DNA of 64,000 nt from Candidatus Proelusimicrobium excrementi. GTDB lineage: Bacteria; Elusimicrobiota; Elusimicrobia; Elusimicrobiales; Elusimicrobiaceae. Of the stretch, positions 45,301 through 54,023 are shown piece after piece. A program made the position numbers and the translations under genes. Within the stretch, counting starts at the first letter, position 1. The number at the start of each line of letters is the position of its first letter. The notes below the pieces were generated by a model. The model did no database searches. It was not told where the DNA came from and was given only the letters and a program-made list of their open reading frames with translations. The DNA lies in the NCBI GenBank assembly GCA_934643455.1, contig CAKUBV010000004.1, positions 62,001 to 126,000 of the forward strand, written 5' to 3'.

Positions 45301-46728
45301 ATGAAGAAGCTGTCGTTTGCGGTATTTGCTTTGTTGTTTGCGGTATTTTCCTTCGCCGCCGAAAAGAAAAATATTATTTTTGTTGTCGCCGACGGGGGCG
45401 GACCGGCCGCCATGGGGCTTTTGCTTCAATACGCGCGTTATGCGGAAAATTCGCCTTACGCGGACAGAACTTCCAACTTGGAGAAAATATTTTCCGCCTC
45501 GGAATTGGGCATAGTTTTAAACGCCGCCAAAGAAACGATAGTAACCGACTCCGCCGCGGCGGGAACGCATATGGCCAAAGGCACTCTTACCTATCCCGAA
45601 TATTTGGGCATGGGCGCGGAAGGGGAGAATGCCGACAGCCTTTTAAAAAAAGCTCAAAAGCTGGGTATGGCCACCGGGCTTATAACGGATGTTTACCTTT
45701 CCGACGCCACTCCCTCCGCTTATACCGCTCACGTAAACAGCCGCAGAAATTATGAGGAAATTTCCGCCGCATTGCTTAATTCGGGCGCGGACGTGCTTTT
45801 GGGCGGCGGGCTTAATTATTTGATTTCCGACAAAGATTTAAAAGACGAAAAATACGCCGGAATATTTAAAAAAATACCTTACTCCAAATCGCTTTCCCCG
45901 GCTTTAAAGAACGGCCTTTTTGAAAAGCTTATAACAAGCGGATATCCTTTGGTTTTCGATAAAAAAGGATTGCAAAAAGCGAAATCTGATAAACTCTTGG
46001 GGCTTTTCGGTGCGAGCGCGATACAGTTCAGCGTAAATCCGGCTCCTTATGCTCCTACCTTAAAAGACATGACGGAAAAAGCTTTGGAAATTTTATCCAA
46101 GAACAAAAACGGTTTTTTCCTTATGGTGGAAGCGGGCGCGCTTGACTGGATGCTCCACGATAATGACCAAGGCGCGGCTTTGGCCGAACTTTTAGAACTG
46201 GATGAAACTTTGGGCCTTATAAAAGACTGGGCCGATAAAAACCCGGATACGATGGTCGTAATAACGGCCGATCACGATACCGGCGGCTTCGGTTTTCAGT
46301 ACAGAAAAGTCAAAGGCGACGAACTTGAACTTAAAAAAGAGCAAGGCTATCCCTTATACGATAAAAAAGATTATTCCGTAAAAAGCAACTTGGATATTAT
46401 CGCCAAACAAACCAAAATGCAGCGCGATATGAAAGCAGAATTTAACGCCTTGGGCGAAAAACGCCAGACCCCCAAAGCGATACAGCAGTATCTTATGGAA
46501 AATATGGGTTATGAACTTCCCCTGGATGTGGTTGAAGATAAAGGCGATTTTGAAGACTGCCTGAAAGAAATAAACAAACGCCTCGGCGTAACCTGGAGCA
46601 CCGGCAATCATACCGGCAGCCCTCTTTTTGTAAGTTTTTACGGTGCGGGCGCGCCGAAAAATCCCGGCGTTTTGCATAATACGGAAGTAAATAAAATTAT
46701 AGAGAGGTTCCTCTATGACGGAAAATAA
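45301..46728 (+). CDS. phoA: Alkaline phosphatase (PhoA family), secreted
   Basis: 475 residues with a signal peptide (MKKLSFAVFALLFAVFSFA). Catalytic Ser in IVTDSAAAGTHMAKG, the first Asp of the metal site in FVVADGGGPAAMG, MVEAGALDWMLHDND, and VITADHDTGGF near the end, with a late His in STGNHTGSPLFVSF. The ligand set looks complete. It releases phosphate from monoesters outside the cytoplasm. It is placed between glgA and a cell-division-type ftsX gene and overlaps the latter by 14 bp, an unusual setting. No Pho box was recognised. Confidence 0.88.
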   Translation: MKKLSFAVFALLFAVFSFAAEKKNIIFVVADGGGPAAMGLLLQYARYAENSPYADRTSNLEKIFSASELGIVLNAAKETIVTDSAAAGTHMAKGTLTYPEYLGMGAEGENADSLLKKAQKLGMATGLITDVYLSDATPSAYTAHVNSRRNYEEISAALLNSGADVLLGGGLNYLISDKDLKDEKYAGIFKKIPYSKSLSPALKNGLFEKLITSGYPLVFDKKGLQKAKSDKLLGLFGASAIQFSVNPAPYAPTLKDMTEKALEILSKNKNGFFLMVEAGALDWMLHDNDQGAALAELLELDETLGLIKDWADKNPDTMVVITADHDTGGFGFQYRKVKGDELELKKEQGYPLYDKKDYSVKSNLDIIAKQTKMQRDMKAEFNALGEKRQTPKAIQQYLMENMGYELPLDVVEDKGDFEDCLKEINKRLGVTWSTGNHTGSPLFVSFYGAGAPKNPGVLHNTEVNKIIERFLYDGK

Positions 46729-47470
46729 GTTCTCTTTTACGGGTCAAAGCAGAATAATGTTCTTTTTGCTGGCATTGACTTTGCTTGTTCAAGGGGCTTT
46801 ATTCTTAAGGCTTCAGGCTTATGACGCTTTTAAAATTTTGCTTTCCGATTTTAAAATAGCCGTCGTTTTAAACAACGCCAGTTCTGCGGAAACGGAATCT
46901 TTCACAAAAAAGCTTAATTCCCTTCCCGGCGTTACGGACGTGCGTTACTTAAATGCGAAAGAAGCTTTGTCCATGCCGGGGGCCTCTTCGGAACAGAACG
47001 GTTTTGAAGTTTTTTTGCCTAAGGAAGATTTCCTCCCGGCTTTTTTTGAGCTTCGCGTATCAAAATCGGTTATGATGAATCCTCAGGTTTGGGTAAGGGA
47101 AAACTTTTCCAAAATACCGCAGGACGCGCAAGCTTATTATAAGGAAAGCCAGGCCGCGTCAGCCGTTTATTTGGACGGCGTAATTAAATTTGTAAATATA
47201 ATTTTCGGGCTCGGCGCGTTTTTCTTTTTGGCTTTTTGCTTCTTGGTGGAAGCTTATTATACAAGAATAACGGCTCTGCCGGCGCGCTTTGGCGGTTTGC
47301 TCTGCGGCCTTTTAAGTTATGCGGCGGCTTTGGGAACGGTCTTCATTTTGGTTTCCCCGCTTAAAATCGCAGGGGAAAAATCTTTTGAATTTGATTTATG
47401 GCCGCAGGCGGCCTGTTTGCTTTTGTGCCTTATGCTGGGGTGGACTTTATCTAAATGGAAAAAGTTTTAG
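46715..47470 (+). CDS. ftsX: FtsX-like permease protein
   Basis: 251 residues. One N-terminal membrane helix (IMFFLLALTLLVQGALFLRL), an extracytoplasmic domain of about 90 residues with the FtsX feature TKKLNSLPGVTDVRYLNAKEAL, then three more helices (about 150-250). This is the four-helix FtsX layout but short and diverged. In FtsEX systems it passes ATPase action through the membrane to a murein hydrolase activator. The next gene encodes just such an activator-like protein and overlaps by 16 bp. FtsE is not adjacent. Confidence 0.8.
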   Translation: MTENKFSFTGQSRIMFFLLALTLLVQGALFLRLQAYDAFKILLSDFKIAVVLNNASSAETESFTKKLNSLPGVTDVRYLNAKEALSMPGASSEQNGFEVFLPKEDFLPAFFELRVSKSVMMNPQVWVRENFSKIPQDAQAYYKESQAASAVYLDGVIKFVNIIFGLGAFFFLAFCFLVEAYYTRITALPARFGGLLCGLLSYAAALGTVFILVSPLKIAGEKSFEFDLWPQAACLLLCLMLGWTLSKWKKF

Positions 47471-48603
47471 TTTCCTTTTTAATCTTATTTTTTGCGGCGG
47501 CGGTTCCTTTGAACTGCGCGTCTAAGGAGGAGCTCGCCTCCATAGAACGCCAAGCCAAGGAAAAGGAAGCCCAGCTTAAAAAATATAAAGCGAGGGAGGC
47601 CGCTCTTTCCAAAGAGCTTAAAGCCCTCACTCAAAAACAGAAAAAAACGGAACAGTTGGCCGTAAAAATCAGCAATGACATTGAAGGCATGCAAACAAAA
47701 AGCAGCATGATACGCCGTCATAAAGAAGTGGTGAAAAACAATTTGCCGCTTTGGCAGAACGTGATGAAATTGGAATTTTCCAATTACGCGGTGGAAAGGA
47801 TGCTTGAGGAAAGCTATTATAATTCTTCGGAACTTATCAGGGCTTTGGCTTTGTCTTCCACTTTAAAAACGCACGCCGTTTTTATGCAAAAACTTTCTTT
47901 TGAAATAGACAAAACCCAAAAAGAAATTGACGGCTTTAAGGAAAAACATTCCTCTTTGCTCGCCGAACGCGATAAACTGGAAGAGGAAAAATCGGCACTT
48001 CTCGGCAGTTACGAAAAAAAGAAAGAAGATTTGAAGGAGGCCCACGCTTTATACGAGAAGGCCGTCAAAGATTTGAAAGAGCTTAAAGCTTCCGCCGCGC
48101 AGCTTCAAAAAATACTTAAAGAGGCGGAAGCCAAACGCAAAGCCGAGCAGAAAAAAGCCGGCCAAAAACAGACCGGCGCGTCGCTTAATATAAGTAAAAA
48201 TTCGCTTCCGTGGCCGGTTAGTGGTAAAATAATAAGTAAGTTCGGTAAAGAATACCAAGCCCAGCTGAAAACTTGGATCTTCCGCGACGGCATAAAAATA
48301 TCCGCCGCCAAAGGCGCGCCGATAGTAAGCGTTGCGGAGGGTAAAGTAATCTTTGCGGGGGAATTCCGCTCCTACGGGAATGTGGTTATAGTGGATCACG
48401 GCGGCGGCTTCTTTACCATTTACGGATTTTTGAGCGAAATCCGCGCCTCTTTGGACCAGCAAGTTAACAAGGGGCAGATTATAGGCCTTTGCGGTGCGGA
48501 TACCCAGGGCTCGTCAATGGGAAGCGGCCAGAACGCGCTTTATTTTGAAGTTCGCTCCGGCACTTCCGCGGTTGATCCGGAGCTTTGGCTTGAGAAAAAA
48601 TAA
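47455..48603 (+). CDS. envC: EnvC-like murein hydrolase activator (coiled coil plus degenerate LytM/M23 domain)
   Basis: 382 residues with a signal peptide (VSFLILFFAAAVPLNCA). A long coiled coil spans about residues 25-235, and a LytM domain about 253-380. The metal ligands of active M23 enzymes are replaced: HxGxD reads RDGIKI, the HxH reads YFEVR at the last His, and HAHL is IYGFL. So it is probably a non-catalytic activator, as in EnvC. Its overlap with the ftsX-like gene supports an FtsEX-EnvC-type module. Confidence 0.87.
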   Translation: MEKVLVSFLILFFAAAVPLNCASKEELASIERQAKEKEAQLKKYKAREAALSKELKALTQKQKKTEQLAVKISNDIEGMQTKSSMIRRHKEVVKNNLPLWQNVMKLEFSNYAVERMLEESYYNSSELIRALALSSTLKTHAVFMQKLSFEIDKTQKEIDGFKEKHSSLLAERDKLEEEKSALLGSYEKKKEDLKEAHALYEKAVKDLKELKASAAQLQKILKEAEAKRKAEQKKAGQKQTGASLNISKNSLPWPVSGKIISKFGKEYQAQLKTWIFRDGIKISAAKGAPIVSVAEGKVIFAGEFRSYGNVVIVDHGGGFFTIYGFLSEIRASLDQQVNKGQIIGLCGADTQGSSMGSGQNALYFEVRSGTSAVDPELWLEKK

Positions 48604-48614
48604 AAGGATAATTT

Positions 48615-49922
48615 ATGAAAAAGAAAATAAACATATATGTAATTTTTATGATAGCGGCTTTTTTTATGGGCACCATGTTCCCTTTCGCCTATTCCGGCGT
48701 GGACACCGGGCTTGACCAGCTTAAAATACTTGTCGACGTAATGGGCAAAATACAGGATAACTTCGTGGAAGAAAAAGACGCCAAAGATTTGGTTGTCGGC
48801 GCGCTTTACGGCATGGCTTCCCAGCTGGATGAATTTTCCGAATACATCAGCGTAGAGGATATGAAAGCCATGCGCGAAGAAACAAAAGGCGAATTCGGCG
48901 GGGTAGGTATGCGCCTTAATTCTTCCAAACAAGGGGAACTTATCGTCGTTACGCCTTTGCCCGATAGCCCCGCTTACAAAGCCGGCGTGGAACCTAAAGA
49001 CAAAGTAATTAAAATAGACGGCAGGCCCGTTTCCGAGATGAAAAGCGACGAAGCCGTCGCGGCTTTAAGGGGGGAAGTCGGCACCAAAGTAAAGGTGGAA
49101 CTTGAAAGAAAAGACGAAAAAACGGGCAAAACTTCAATCAAAAAAGTAACTTTGAAAAGAACTAAAATCATTCCGGAAGTCGTATTCTCCAAAATGCTGG
49201 AAGGCGATATAGGCTATATTTACGTTACCGATTTTTCCGGCCATACCGTTGAAGGTTTTGAAAAGGCGATGCAAACTTTGCAGGATAAAGGCATGAAAGC
49301 TTTAATCGTGGATTTGCGTTTTAATCCGGGCGGTTTGCTGGACAGCGCGGTAAATATGAGCAAGCTTTTTATAGGCGACAATAAACTTATAGTTTACACC
49401 AAAGGCCGCAAAGAAGAATTTTTTAAGGAATATAAAAGCAATCCCAAGGCCAAATACGCCGATATTCCCATGGTTCTTTTGGTAAACGAAGGTTCGGCCT
49501 CCGGCAGTGAAATCGTCGCCGGCGCTTTGCAGGATCATAAACGCGCGGTTTTAATAGGTTCCAGGACTTTCGGCAAAGGCAGCGTGCAGCAGGTTATAAG
49601 CCTGCCCGACACTTCCGGCCTTAGGATAACGGTGGCCAAATATTATACGCCTTTGGGGCGCATGATACATAAAAACTTTAAAGCCAAAAACGCCGATGAA
49701 ACCGGCGGCATTGTGCCGGATATAGTGGTTCCTTTTGAGCCGGCCAAAGCGCGCGTGGCTACTTTTTACACCACCAATTTAATTTATTCTCCTTCCAAGA
49801 AAACCGCGGAGCCTGAACAGGCAAAAGCGGCAGACCCGGTTTTGGAAAGAGCCGTAGAACTTTTAAAAGCCAGGGAAGTCCTTGGCAATCTTAACGTGAA
49901 AGAGGACGCAAAGGCTAAGTAA
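48615..49922 (+). CDS. C-terminal processing protease (S41, CtpA/Prc family)
   Basis: 435 residues. An N-terminal membrane or signal segment (IYVIFMIAAFFMGTMFPFAY), PDZ domain with GGVGMRLNSS and PDSPAYKAGVEPKDKVIKIDG, and the S41 core: LIVDLRFNPGGLLDSAVNMS, VLLVNEGSASGSEIVAGALQ (Ser) and IGSRTFGKGSVQ (Lys). It degrades or trims periplasmic proteins, often wall enzymes. It follows the EnvC-like gene by 11 bp, a pairing seen in many bacteria (envC-ctpA). Confidence 0.94.
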   Translation: MKKKINIYVIFMIAAFFMGTMFPFAYSGVDTGLDQLKILVDVMGKIQDNFVEEKDAKDLVVGALYGMASQLDEFSEYISVEDMKAMREETKGEFGGVGMRLNSSKQGELIVVTPLPDSPAYKAGVEPKDKVIKIDGRPVSEMKSDEAVAALRGEVGTKVKVELERKDEKTGKTSIKKVTLKRTKIIPEVVFSKMLEGDIGYIYVTDFSGHTVEGFEKAMQTLQDKGMKALIVDLRFNPGGLLDSAVNMSKLFIGDNKLIVYTKGRKEEFFKEYKSNPKAKYADIPMVLLVNEGSASGSEIVAGALQDHKRAVLIGSRTFGKGSVQQVISLPDTSGLRITVAKYYTPLGRMIHKNFKAKNADETGGIVPDIVVPFEPAKARVATFYTTNLIYSPSKKTAEPEQAKAADPVLERAVELLKAREVLGNLNVKEDAKAK

Positions 49923-49938
49923 GCCGGCGTGTATTTAA

Positions 49939-50946
49939 GTGAAAGACAGTTATATTTTGGGCATAGAAAGCACCTGCGACGAAACTTCCGCCGCCCTTCT
50001 TAAAAACGGGCGGGAGGTGGTTTCCAACGTAATTTATACGCAAATAGACTTGCATAAAAAATACGCCGGCGTCGTGCCGGAGCTTGCAAGCCGCGCCCAC
50101 GCCGCCAAAATAGCAAGCGTTATAAAAGCGGCTTTGGGGGATATTATTCCCGATTATATCGCTTTTGCAAACGGCCCGGGCTTGCCGGGCGGGCTTTTGG
50201 TAGGGCGCGTCGCGGCGGAAACTTTAGCCAATCTTTTTGACAGACCGATTGTAGGCGTAAACCACTTGGAAGGGCACCTGTTTGCCTGCGAACTTACGGG
50301 GACTGATAAACTTAACCCCCTTGAATTTCCTTTAATTTCGCTCATAGTATCAGGAGGGCACAGCGAATTATGGCTTGTCCGGGACTATGGGGATTATAAA
50401 CCCCTCGGCAAGACCCGCGACGACGCCGCCGGCGAAGCTTTTGATAAAGTCGCCAAGCTTTTAGGCCTTGGATATCCCGGCGGGCCGGAAGTTTCCAAGC
50501 AGGCTTTAAAAGGGGATAAAAACGCCGTAAAATTTCCCCGGCCTATGCTTGACGGAAGCTGTGAATTTTCATTCAGCGGCATAAAAACGGCCGTAAGCTA
50601 TTATTTGCGGGATCATAAAGACGTAAGCGTGCCCGATATTTGCGCTTCTTTTGAGCAGGCGGTCGTTGAAACGCTGGTCAAAAAAGCGATAAACGCAGCT
50701 GAAAAGTACAAGGTAAAGCATATAGCCGTGGGCGGCGGTGTCGCCGCGAATGGCCTTTTAAGGGAAATGCTCGTAAAAAAAGCCGCGGAAAAAGGGATAG
50801 AAGCCCGCTTTGTTTTAAGGCCGCTTTCGTCGGATAATGCGGCGATGATAGCTTTGTGCGCGGCAAAGAAGCTTGCGCGCGGACAGAATACGGGTGATAT
50901 CGGAATAAACCCCAATATGGTTGTGAGGAGCTGGCTTAAGAAATGA
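49939..50946 (+). CDS. tsaD: tRNA N6-adenosine threonylcarbamoyltransferase TsaD
   Basis: 335 residues, GTG start giving the normal N-terminus KDSYILGIESTCDETSAALL. It makes t6A37 in ANN-decoding tRNAs. Metal motif VNHLEGHLFACEL (HxxxH), FANGPGLPGGLLVGR, VSGGHSELWLV, and the ATP-binding GVAANGLLREML. Length normal. No clear Shine-Dalgarno. It overlaps the next gene in ATGA. Confidence 0.95.
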   Translation: MKDSYILGIESTCDETSAALLKNGREVVSNVIYTQIDLHKKYAGVVPELASRAHAAKIASVIKAALGDIIPDYIAFANGPGLPGGLLVGRVAAETLANLFDRPIVGVNHLEGHLFACELTGTDKLNPLEFPLISLIVSGGHSELWLVRDYGDYKPLGKTRDDAAGEAFDKVAKLLGLGYPGGPEVSKQALKGDKNAVKFPRPMLDGSCEFSFSGIKTAVSYYLRDHKDVSVPDICASFEQAVVETLVKKAINAAEKYKVKHIAVGGGVAANGLLREMLVKKAAEKGIEARFVLRPLSSDNAAMIALCAAKKLARGQNTGDIGINPNMVVRSWLKK

Positions 50947-52151
50947 TTTTTTGGATGATGCCCGATAACGGTACGCTTACTCAGCGGATGACGGAGAAGA
51001 TTCTCGCCGGTTTTAAAAAGCACAATCCCGGGCTTAATATTACCGTAAGAGTAATCAACAGACGCACTTTATGGACCAAGATGTTCACGCTTAAGCATGA
51101 ACTCGGCCGTGCGGACTGCCCGGATATAATAGCTTTCCCGCATTATTGGACGAATCTGTTGGTCAAAGCCAATCTGCTTGAAAATCTTACCGAACTTGAT
51201 AAATCTTTGCGGGTCGATAATTGTTTGGACCCGCTTAAACCGTTTTGTTATAAAAAAGACACCGTTGACATTTATTCCTATCCCTGGTGGATGGATATTA
51301 CCGCTTTGCACTACCGCGAGGATCACCTTAAACTGGTGTCCTCAAAACCCGAAGAGCTTTTAAGCACTTGGCGCGGTTTTCTTGAAGCCTGCGCCATGCT
51401 GAAAGATTATTTTAACGGAAAGGAAGATTACTTCCCCGTGCAAAACAATGATTTGCGCGGTTCTCTTTCCTACCGTTCGTCGCTGCCTTGCATTTGGGGC
51501 CGCGGCGGCGACATTTTTAACGAAACCTGTGAAGCCTCCGGCTTGGGGACGGAAGCTTTCCGCCAGGGCTTGCAGGATTTTATAGATTTGGCCGTAAAAG
51601 GCTATATGCCTATTTTAAGGGAACGCAGCTCGAACGGGGCGATATCAAGCGGCAAATCCAGCATGATGATTACGCGCCGCCAGGGCTTGGCGATGTTTGA
51701 AGGCAAGGAAGCTTCTTTCAAAGTTAAAACTTTGCCCGTCCCCAAAACCGGGCGCGAACATATAAACTATTTAAGCGGAGTCAATTTAGGCATAGTGCGC
51801 GGCGGCGCGAATATAGAGCACGCTCTTGAACTTATCAAATGGCTGACCCGCCCGGAAAAACAAATAGAGTACGCCTCCATGACGGAAGTTTTCCCCGCGC
51901 TTGAAGGCAGTTTCGAGAATTTCCTTTTGGCTTCGCCGCACCGTATACAAAATTACGCGCATATCATAGCCGGCGCGCGTACTATGAGCAATCACACCGC
52001 TTCCGGCACGGTTATGGAAATATTGGGCAATATAATGTCCAAGGCGGCCAGCGCAACGGTGATGAACCGTTATTCCGGCGCGATACTTGAAAACGAACTT
52101 AAAAAAGCCGACGCCGAAGTAAACAATATCCTTCATCTTTATAACGAATAA
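50943..52151 (+). CDS. Solute-binding-protein-like (family 1 fold) without signal peptide
   Basis: 402 residues. It resembles ABC sugar-binding proteins: FKKHNPGLNITVRVINRRTLWTKMF, ADCPDIIAFPHYWTNLLVKANLLENLTEL, YSYPWWMDITALHYRED, SYRSSLPCIWGRGGDIFNE, and IEHALELIKWLTRPEKQIEY near the end. The start is fixed by the 4-bp overlap with tsaD and begins MIFWMMPDNGTLTQ; no signal peptide or lipobox is present. So it should stay in the cytoplasm unless anchored otherwise. It lies 4 bp before a GAF-GGDEF gene, so a cytoplasmic ligand sensor feeding c-di-GMP signalling is a possible role (inference). No ABC permease or ATPase is nearby. Confidence 0.75.
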   Translation: MIFWMMPDNGTLTQRMTEKILAGFKKHNPGLNITVRVINRRTLWTKMFTLKHELGRADCPDIIAFPHYWTNLLVKANLLENLTELDKSLRVDNCLDPLKPFCYKKDTVDIYSYPWWMDITALHYREDHLKLVSSKPEELLSTWRGFLEACAMLKDYFNGKEDYFPVQNNDLRGSLSYRSSLPCIWGRGGDIFNETCEASGLGTEAFRQGLQDFIDLAVKGYMPILRERSSNGAISSGKSSMMITRRQGLAMFEGKEASFKVKTLPVPKTGREHINYLSGVNLGIVRGGANIEHALELIKWLTRPEKQIEYASMTEVFPALEGSFENFLLASPHRIQNYAHIIAGARTMSNHTASGTVMEILGNIMSKAASATVMNRYSGAILENELKKADAEVNNILHLYNE

Positions 52152-52155
52152 GCCT

Positions 52156-53658
52156 ATGCAAAATAAAAGAAGCTTACTTTTATATAATTTTTATCAGGGC
52201 CTTTCAGACAGGTTCACCAGTATAGACCGCCTTTTAAGCCATGCTTTGCCCGTTCTCGCCGGTTATCTTGACGCGGACAGAGTTTTATTTTTTGACTGGA
52301 AGGAAGAAAAGTCCATAATTTCTTTAAAAACTCTCTGTCAAAAAGGCAAGTGCTATGATTTGCAGGAGGACGTGTTTGTCGACCGCTACTCCCCGGAAGT
52401 GATAAAACTTTTGCAGGACGGATATATGTTTTCCCCGGGGTTGGATTATCCGGCGGTTTACGTCTTGGTGAAATGGCGCAGCCCGCAGGGCAGTTTTGAA
52501 GCCTTGGCAAGCGGCCGGCGCGACAGAAGCCGCTACGGAGTAATAAGGGTGGAACGCTTTAAAAAAAATAAGCCGTTTACTCAGAGTGAAATTGAATCTT
52601 TAATAGCTCTTTGCCGGGAACTTTCGTCAAAAATAAATATGACGGAAATAGACCACTACAACACTTCCCAGCTGCAAAGAGCGCAGGCTTTAAACGATTT
52701 GGCCAGGGTGTTTGCCACGTCAATACGTTTAAGAGACAGCCTGATAGAAATTTTAAAAAGCATACAAAAAAGTTTTTATTTCGACAGAACTTCCCTCTAC
52801 TTGGTCGATCCTAAAACCAATGAACTGCAGGAAGCTTACAGCGCGGATCTTTCCGGCGAAGTTAAAGAGATAGACATTACGGCCAATCTGTCAAAAAATT
52901 TCACTTCTTACTGCGACGGCGATTACGGCATTTGCCCGGCGGTAAAAGGCTCTGACATAGTCTTAACCATACCGCTTACGCTTCAAACCAAAAATTTGGG
53001 CTGGATGGTTTTTGACAATATGCTTTCGCGTATGCCGATAGCTACGGAAGATATGTTAAGCTTAAAACAATTTTCCGCGCAAATAGCTTTGGCCATAGAT
53101 AACGCGCGCCTGTTTGAAAAGGTGCAGGAACTTTCAAATTACGACGAACTCACCAAGCTGGCTTTAAGGCGTTTTTTCAACGAGAATCTTTCCCAGGAAA
53201 TTTACCGTTCCAAGCGTTTTAATTTAACTTTGTCTTTAATACTTATGGACATAGATTATTTTAAAACCATAAACGACACTTACGGCCATTTGCTCGGCGA
53301 CGAGGCTTTAAAAGAAGTCAGCGGAGTCATCTTAAACAGCCTTCGCCAGACCGATTTGCCGTGCCGCTACGGCGGGGACGAAATCGTTATAATGCTGCCG
53401 CGCACCACAGGCGAGGAAGCCAAAAGCATAGCCAAACGCCTTTCGGAAAAGGTTTCCGCAATAAAACTCAATACCAAATATACCGGCGGGGCCGATATAA
53501 AACTTTCAATCAGCCAGGGTATAGCGGTATTTCCTTACGACACCGAAGACCAGTCCGAGTTAATCAAGCGCGCGGACGAAGCCCTTTATTATGTAAAACA
53601 GCACGGGCGCGGCTTTTGGGCGCTTTACGGCGACGTAAAGGACGGAAGAATAAAATGA
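52156..53658 (+). CDS. GAF-GGDEF diguanylate cyclase
   Basis: 500 residues, no membrane helix. A poorly conserved N-terminal sensory region is followed by a GAF-like domain at about 175-320 (LNDLARVFATSIRLRDSLIEI ... FSAQIALAIDNARLFEKV), then a GGDEF domain. The active-site motif is GGDEI (not GGDEF) at about 405. RQTD lies five residues upstream, matching an RxxD inhibitory site. MDIDYFKTINDTYGHLLGD is intact. It probably makes cyclic di-GMP; the Phe-to-Ile change is tolerated in some active enzymes. Coupled to the preceding gene and to crcB (4-bp overlap). Confidence 0.9.
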   Translation: MQNKRSLLLYNFYQGLSDRFTSIDRLLSHALPVLAGYLDADRVLFFDWKEEKSIISLKTLCQKGKCYDLQEDVFVDRYSPEVIKLLQDGYMFSPGLDYPAVYVLVKWRSPQGSFEALASGRRDRSRYGVIRVERFKKNKPFTQSEIESLIALCRELSSKINMTEIDHYNTSQLQRAQALNDLARVFATSIRLRDSLIEILKSIQKSFYFDRTSLYLVDPKTNELQEAYSADLSGEVKEIDITANLSKNFTSYCDGDYGICPAVKGSDIVLTIPLTLQTKNLGWMVFDNMLSRMPIATEDMLSLKQFSAQIALAIDNARLFEKVQELSNYDELTKLALRRFFNENLSQEIYRSKRFNLTLSLILMDIDYFKTINDTYGHLLGDEALKEVSGVILNSLRQTDLPCRYGGDEIVIMLPRTTGEEAKSIAKRLSEKVSAIKLNTKYTGGADIKLSISQGIAVFPYDTEDQSELIKRADEALYYVKQHGRGFWALYGDVKDGRIK

Positions 53659-54023
53659 TAAATTTTTTGGCGGTTGGCGCGGGCGGATTTATCGGTGCGG
53701 CGCTCAGATACGGCGTTTGTCTGTTTATGGTTTCGCGCGCCGGCCTTCATAACGCTTGGGGCACTTTCTGCGTAAACTTTATCGGATGTCTGCTTATAGG
53801 TTTTTTGGCCGGCTTTGAATTTAAAAATATTCAGCCTCTTAAATACTTTTTGATTGCCGGCCTTTTGGGCGGTTTTACAACATTTTCCGCTTTCAGTTTG
53901 GATGCTCTCATGCTTTTAAAAGACGGCGAAATTTTTAAAGCTTTGCTTTATATCTTATCTACGCTGCTGGTATGCATGGCGGCAGTATTCGCCGGGTTTT
54001 CCGCGTTTAAGCTTGTTAACTGA
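53655..54023 (+). CDS. crcB: Fluoride channel CrcB/Fluc
   Basis: 122 residues from MINFLAVGAGGFIGAALRYG; the ATG overlaps the GGDEF stop in ATGA, which settles the start. Four hydrophobic helices. Family motifs GTFCVNFIGCLLIGFLAG (Asn of the pore) and GLLGGFTTFSAFSLDAL (the Phe box and Thr-Phe-Ser). It exports fluoride. Usually two copies or one dual-topology copy; only one is here. Because it sits inside an operon there is no room for a fluoride riboswitch. Confidence 0.93.
   Translation: MINFLAVGAGGFIGAALRYGVCLFMVSRAGLHNAWGTFCVNFIGCLLIGFLAGFEFKNIQPLKYFLIAGLLGGFTTFSAFSLDALMLLKDGEIFKALLYILSTLLVCMAAVFAGFSAFKLVN

Noticed and set aside
53361..53654. 98-residue N-terminal extension of CrcB
   Set aside because: It lies out of frame over the GGDEF domain and is Arg-rich and non-membrane. 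The ATG at 53655 overlapping the GGDEF stop gives the correct Fluc length.
53600..53660. Fluoride riboswitch ahead of crcB
   Set aside because: crcB starts inside the preceding gene, so no leader exists, and the conserved fluoride-riboswitch core was not seen upstream.
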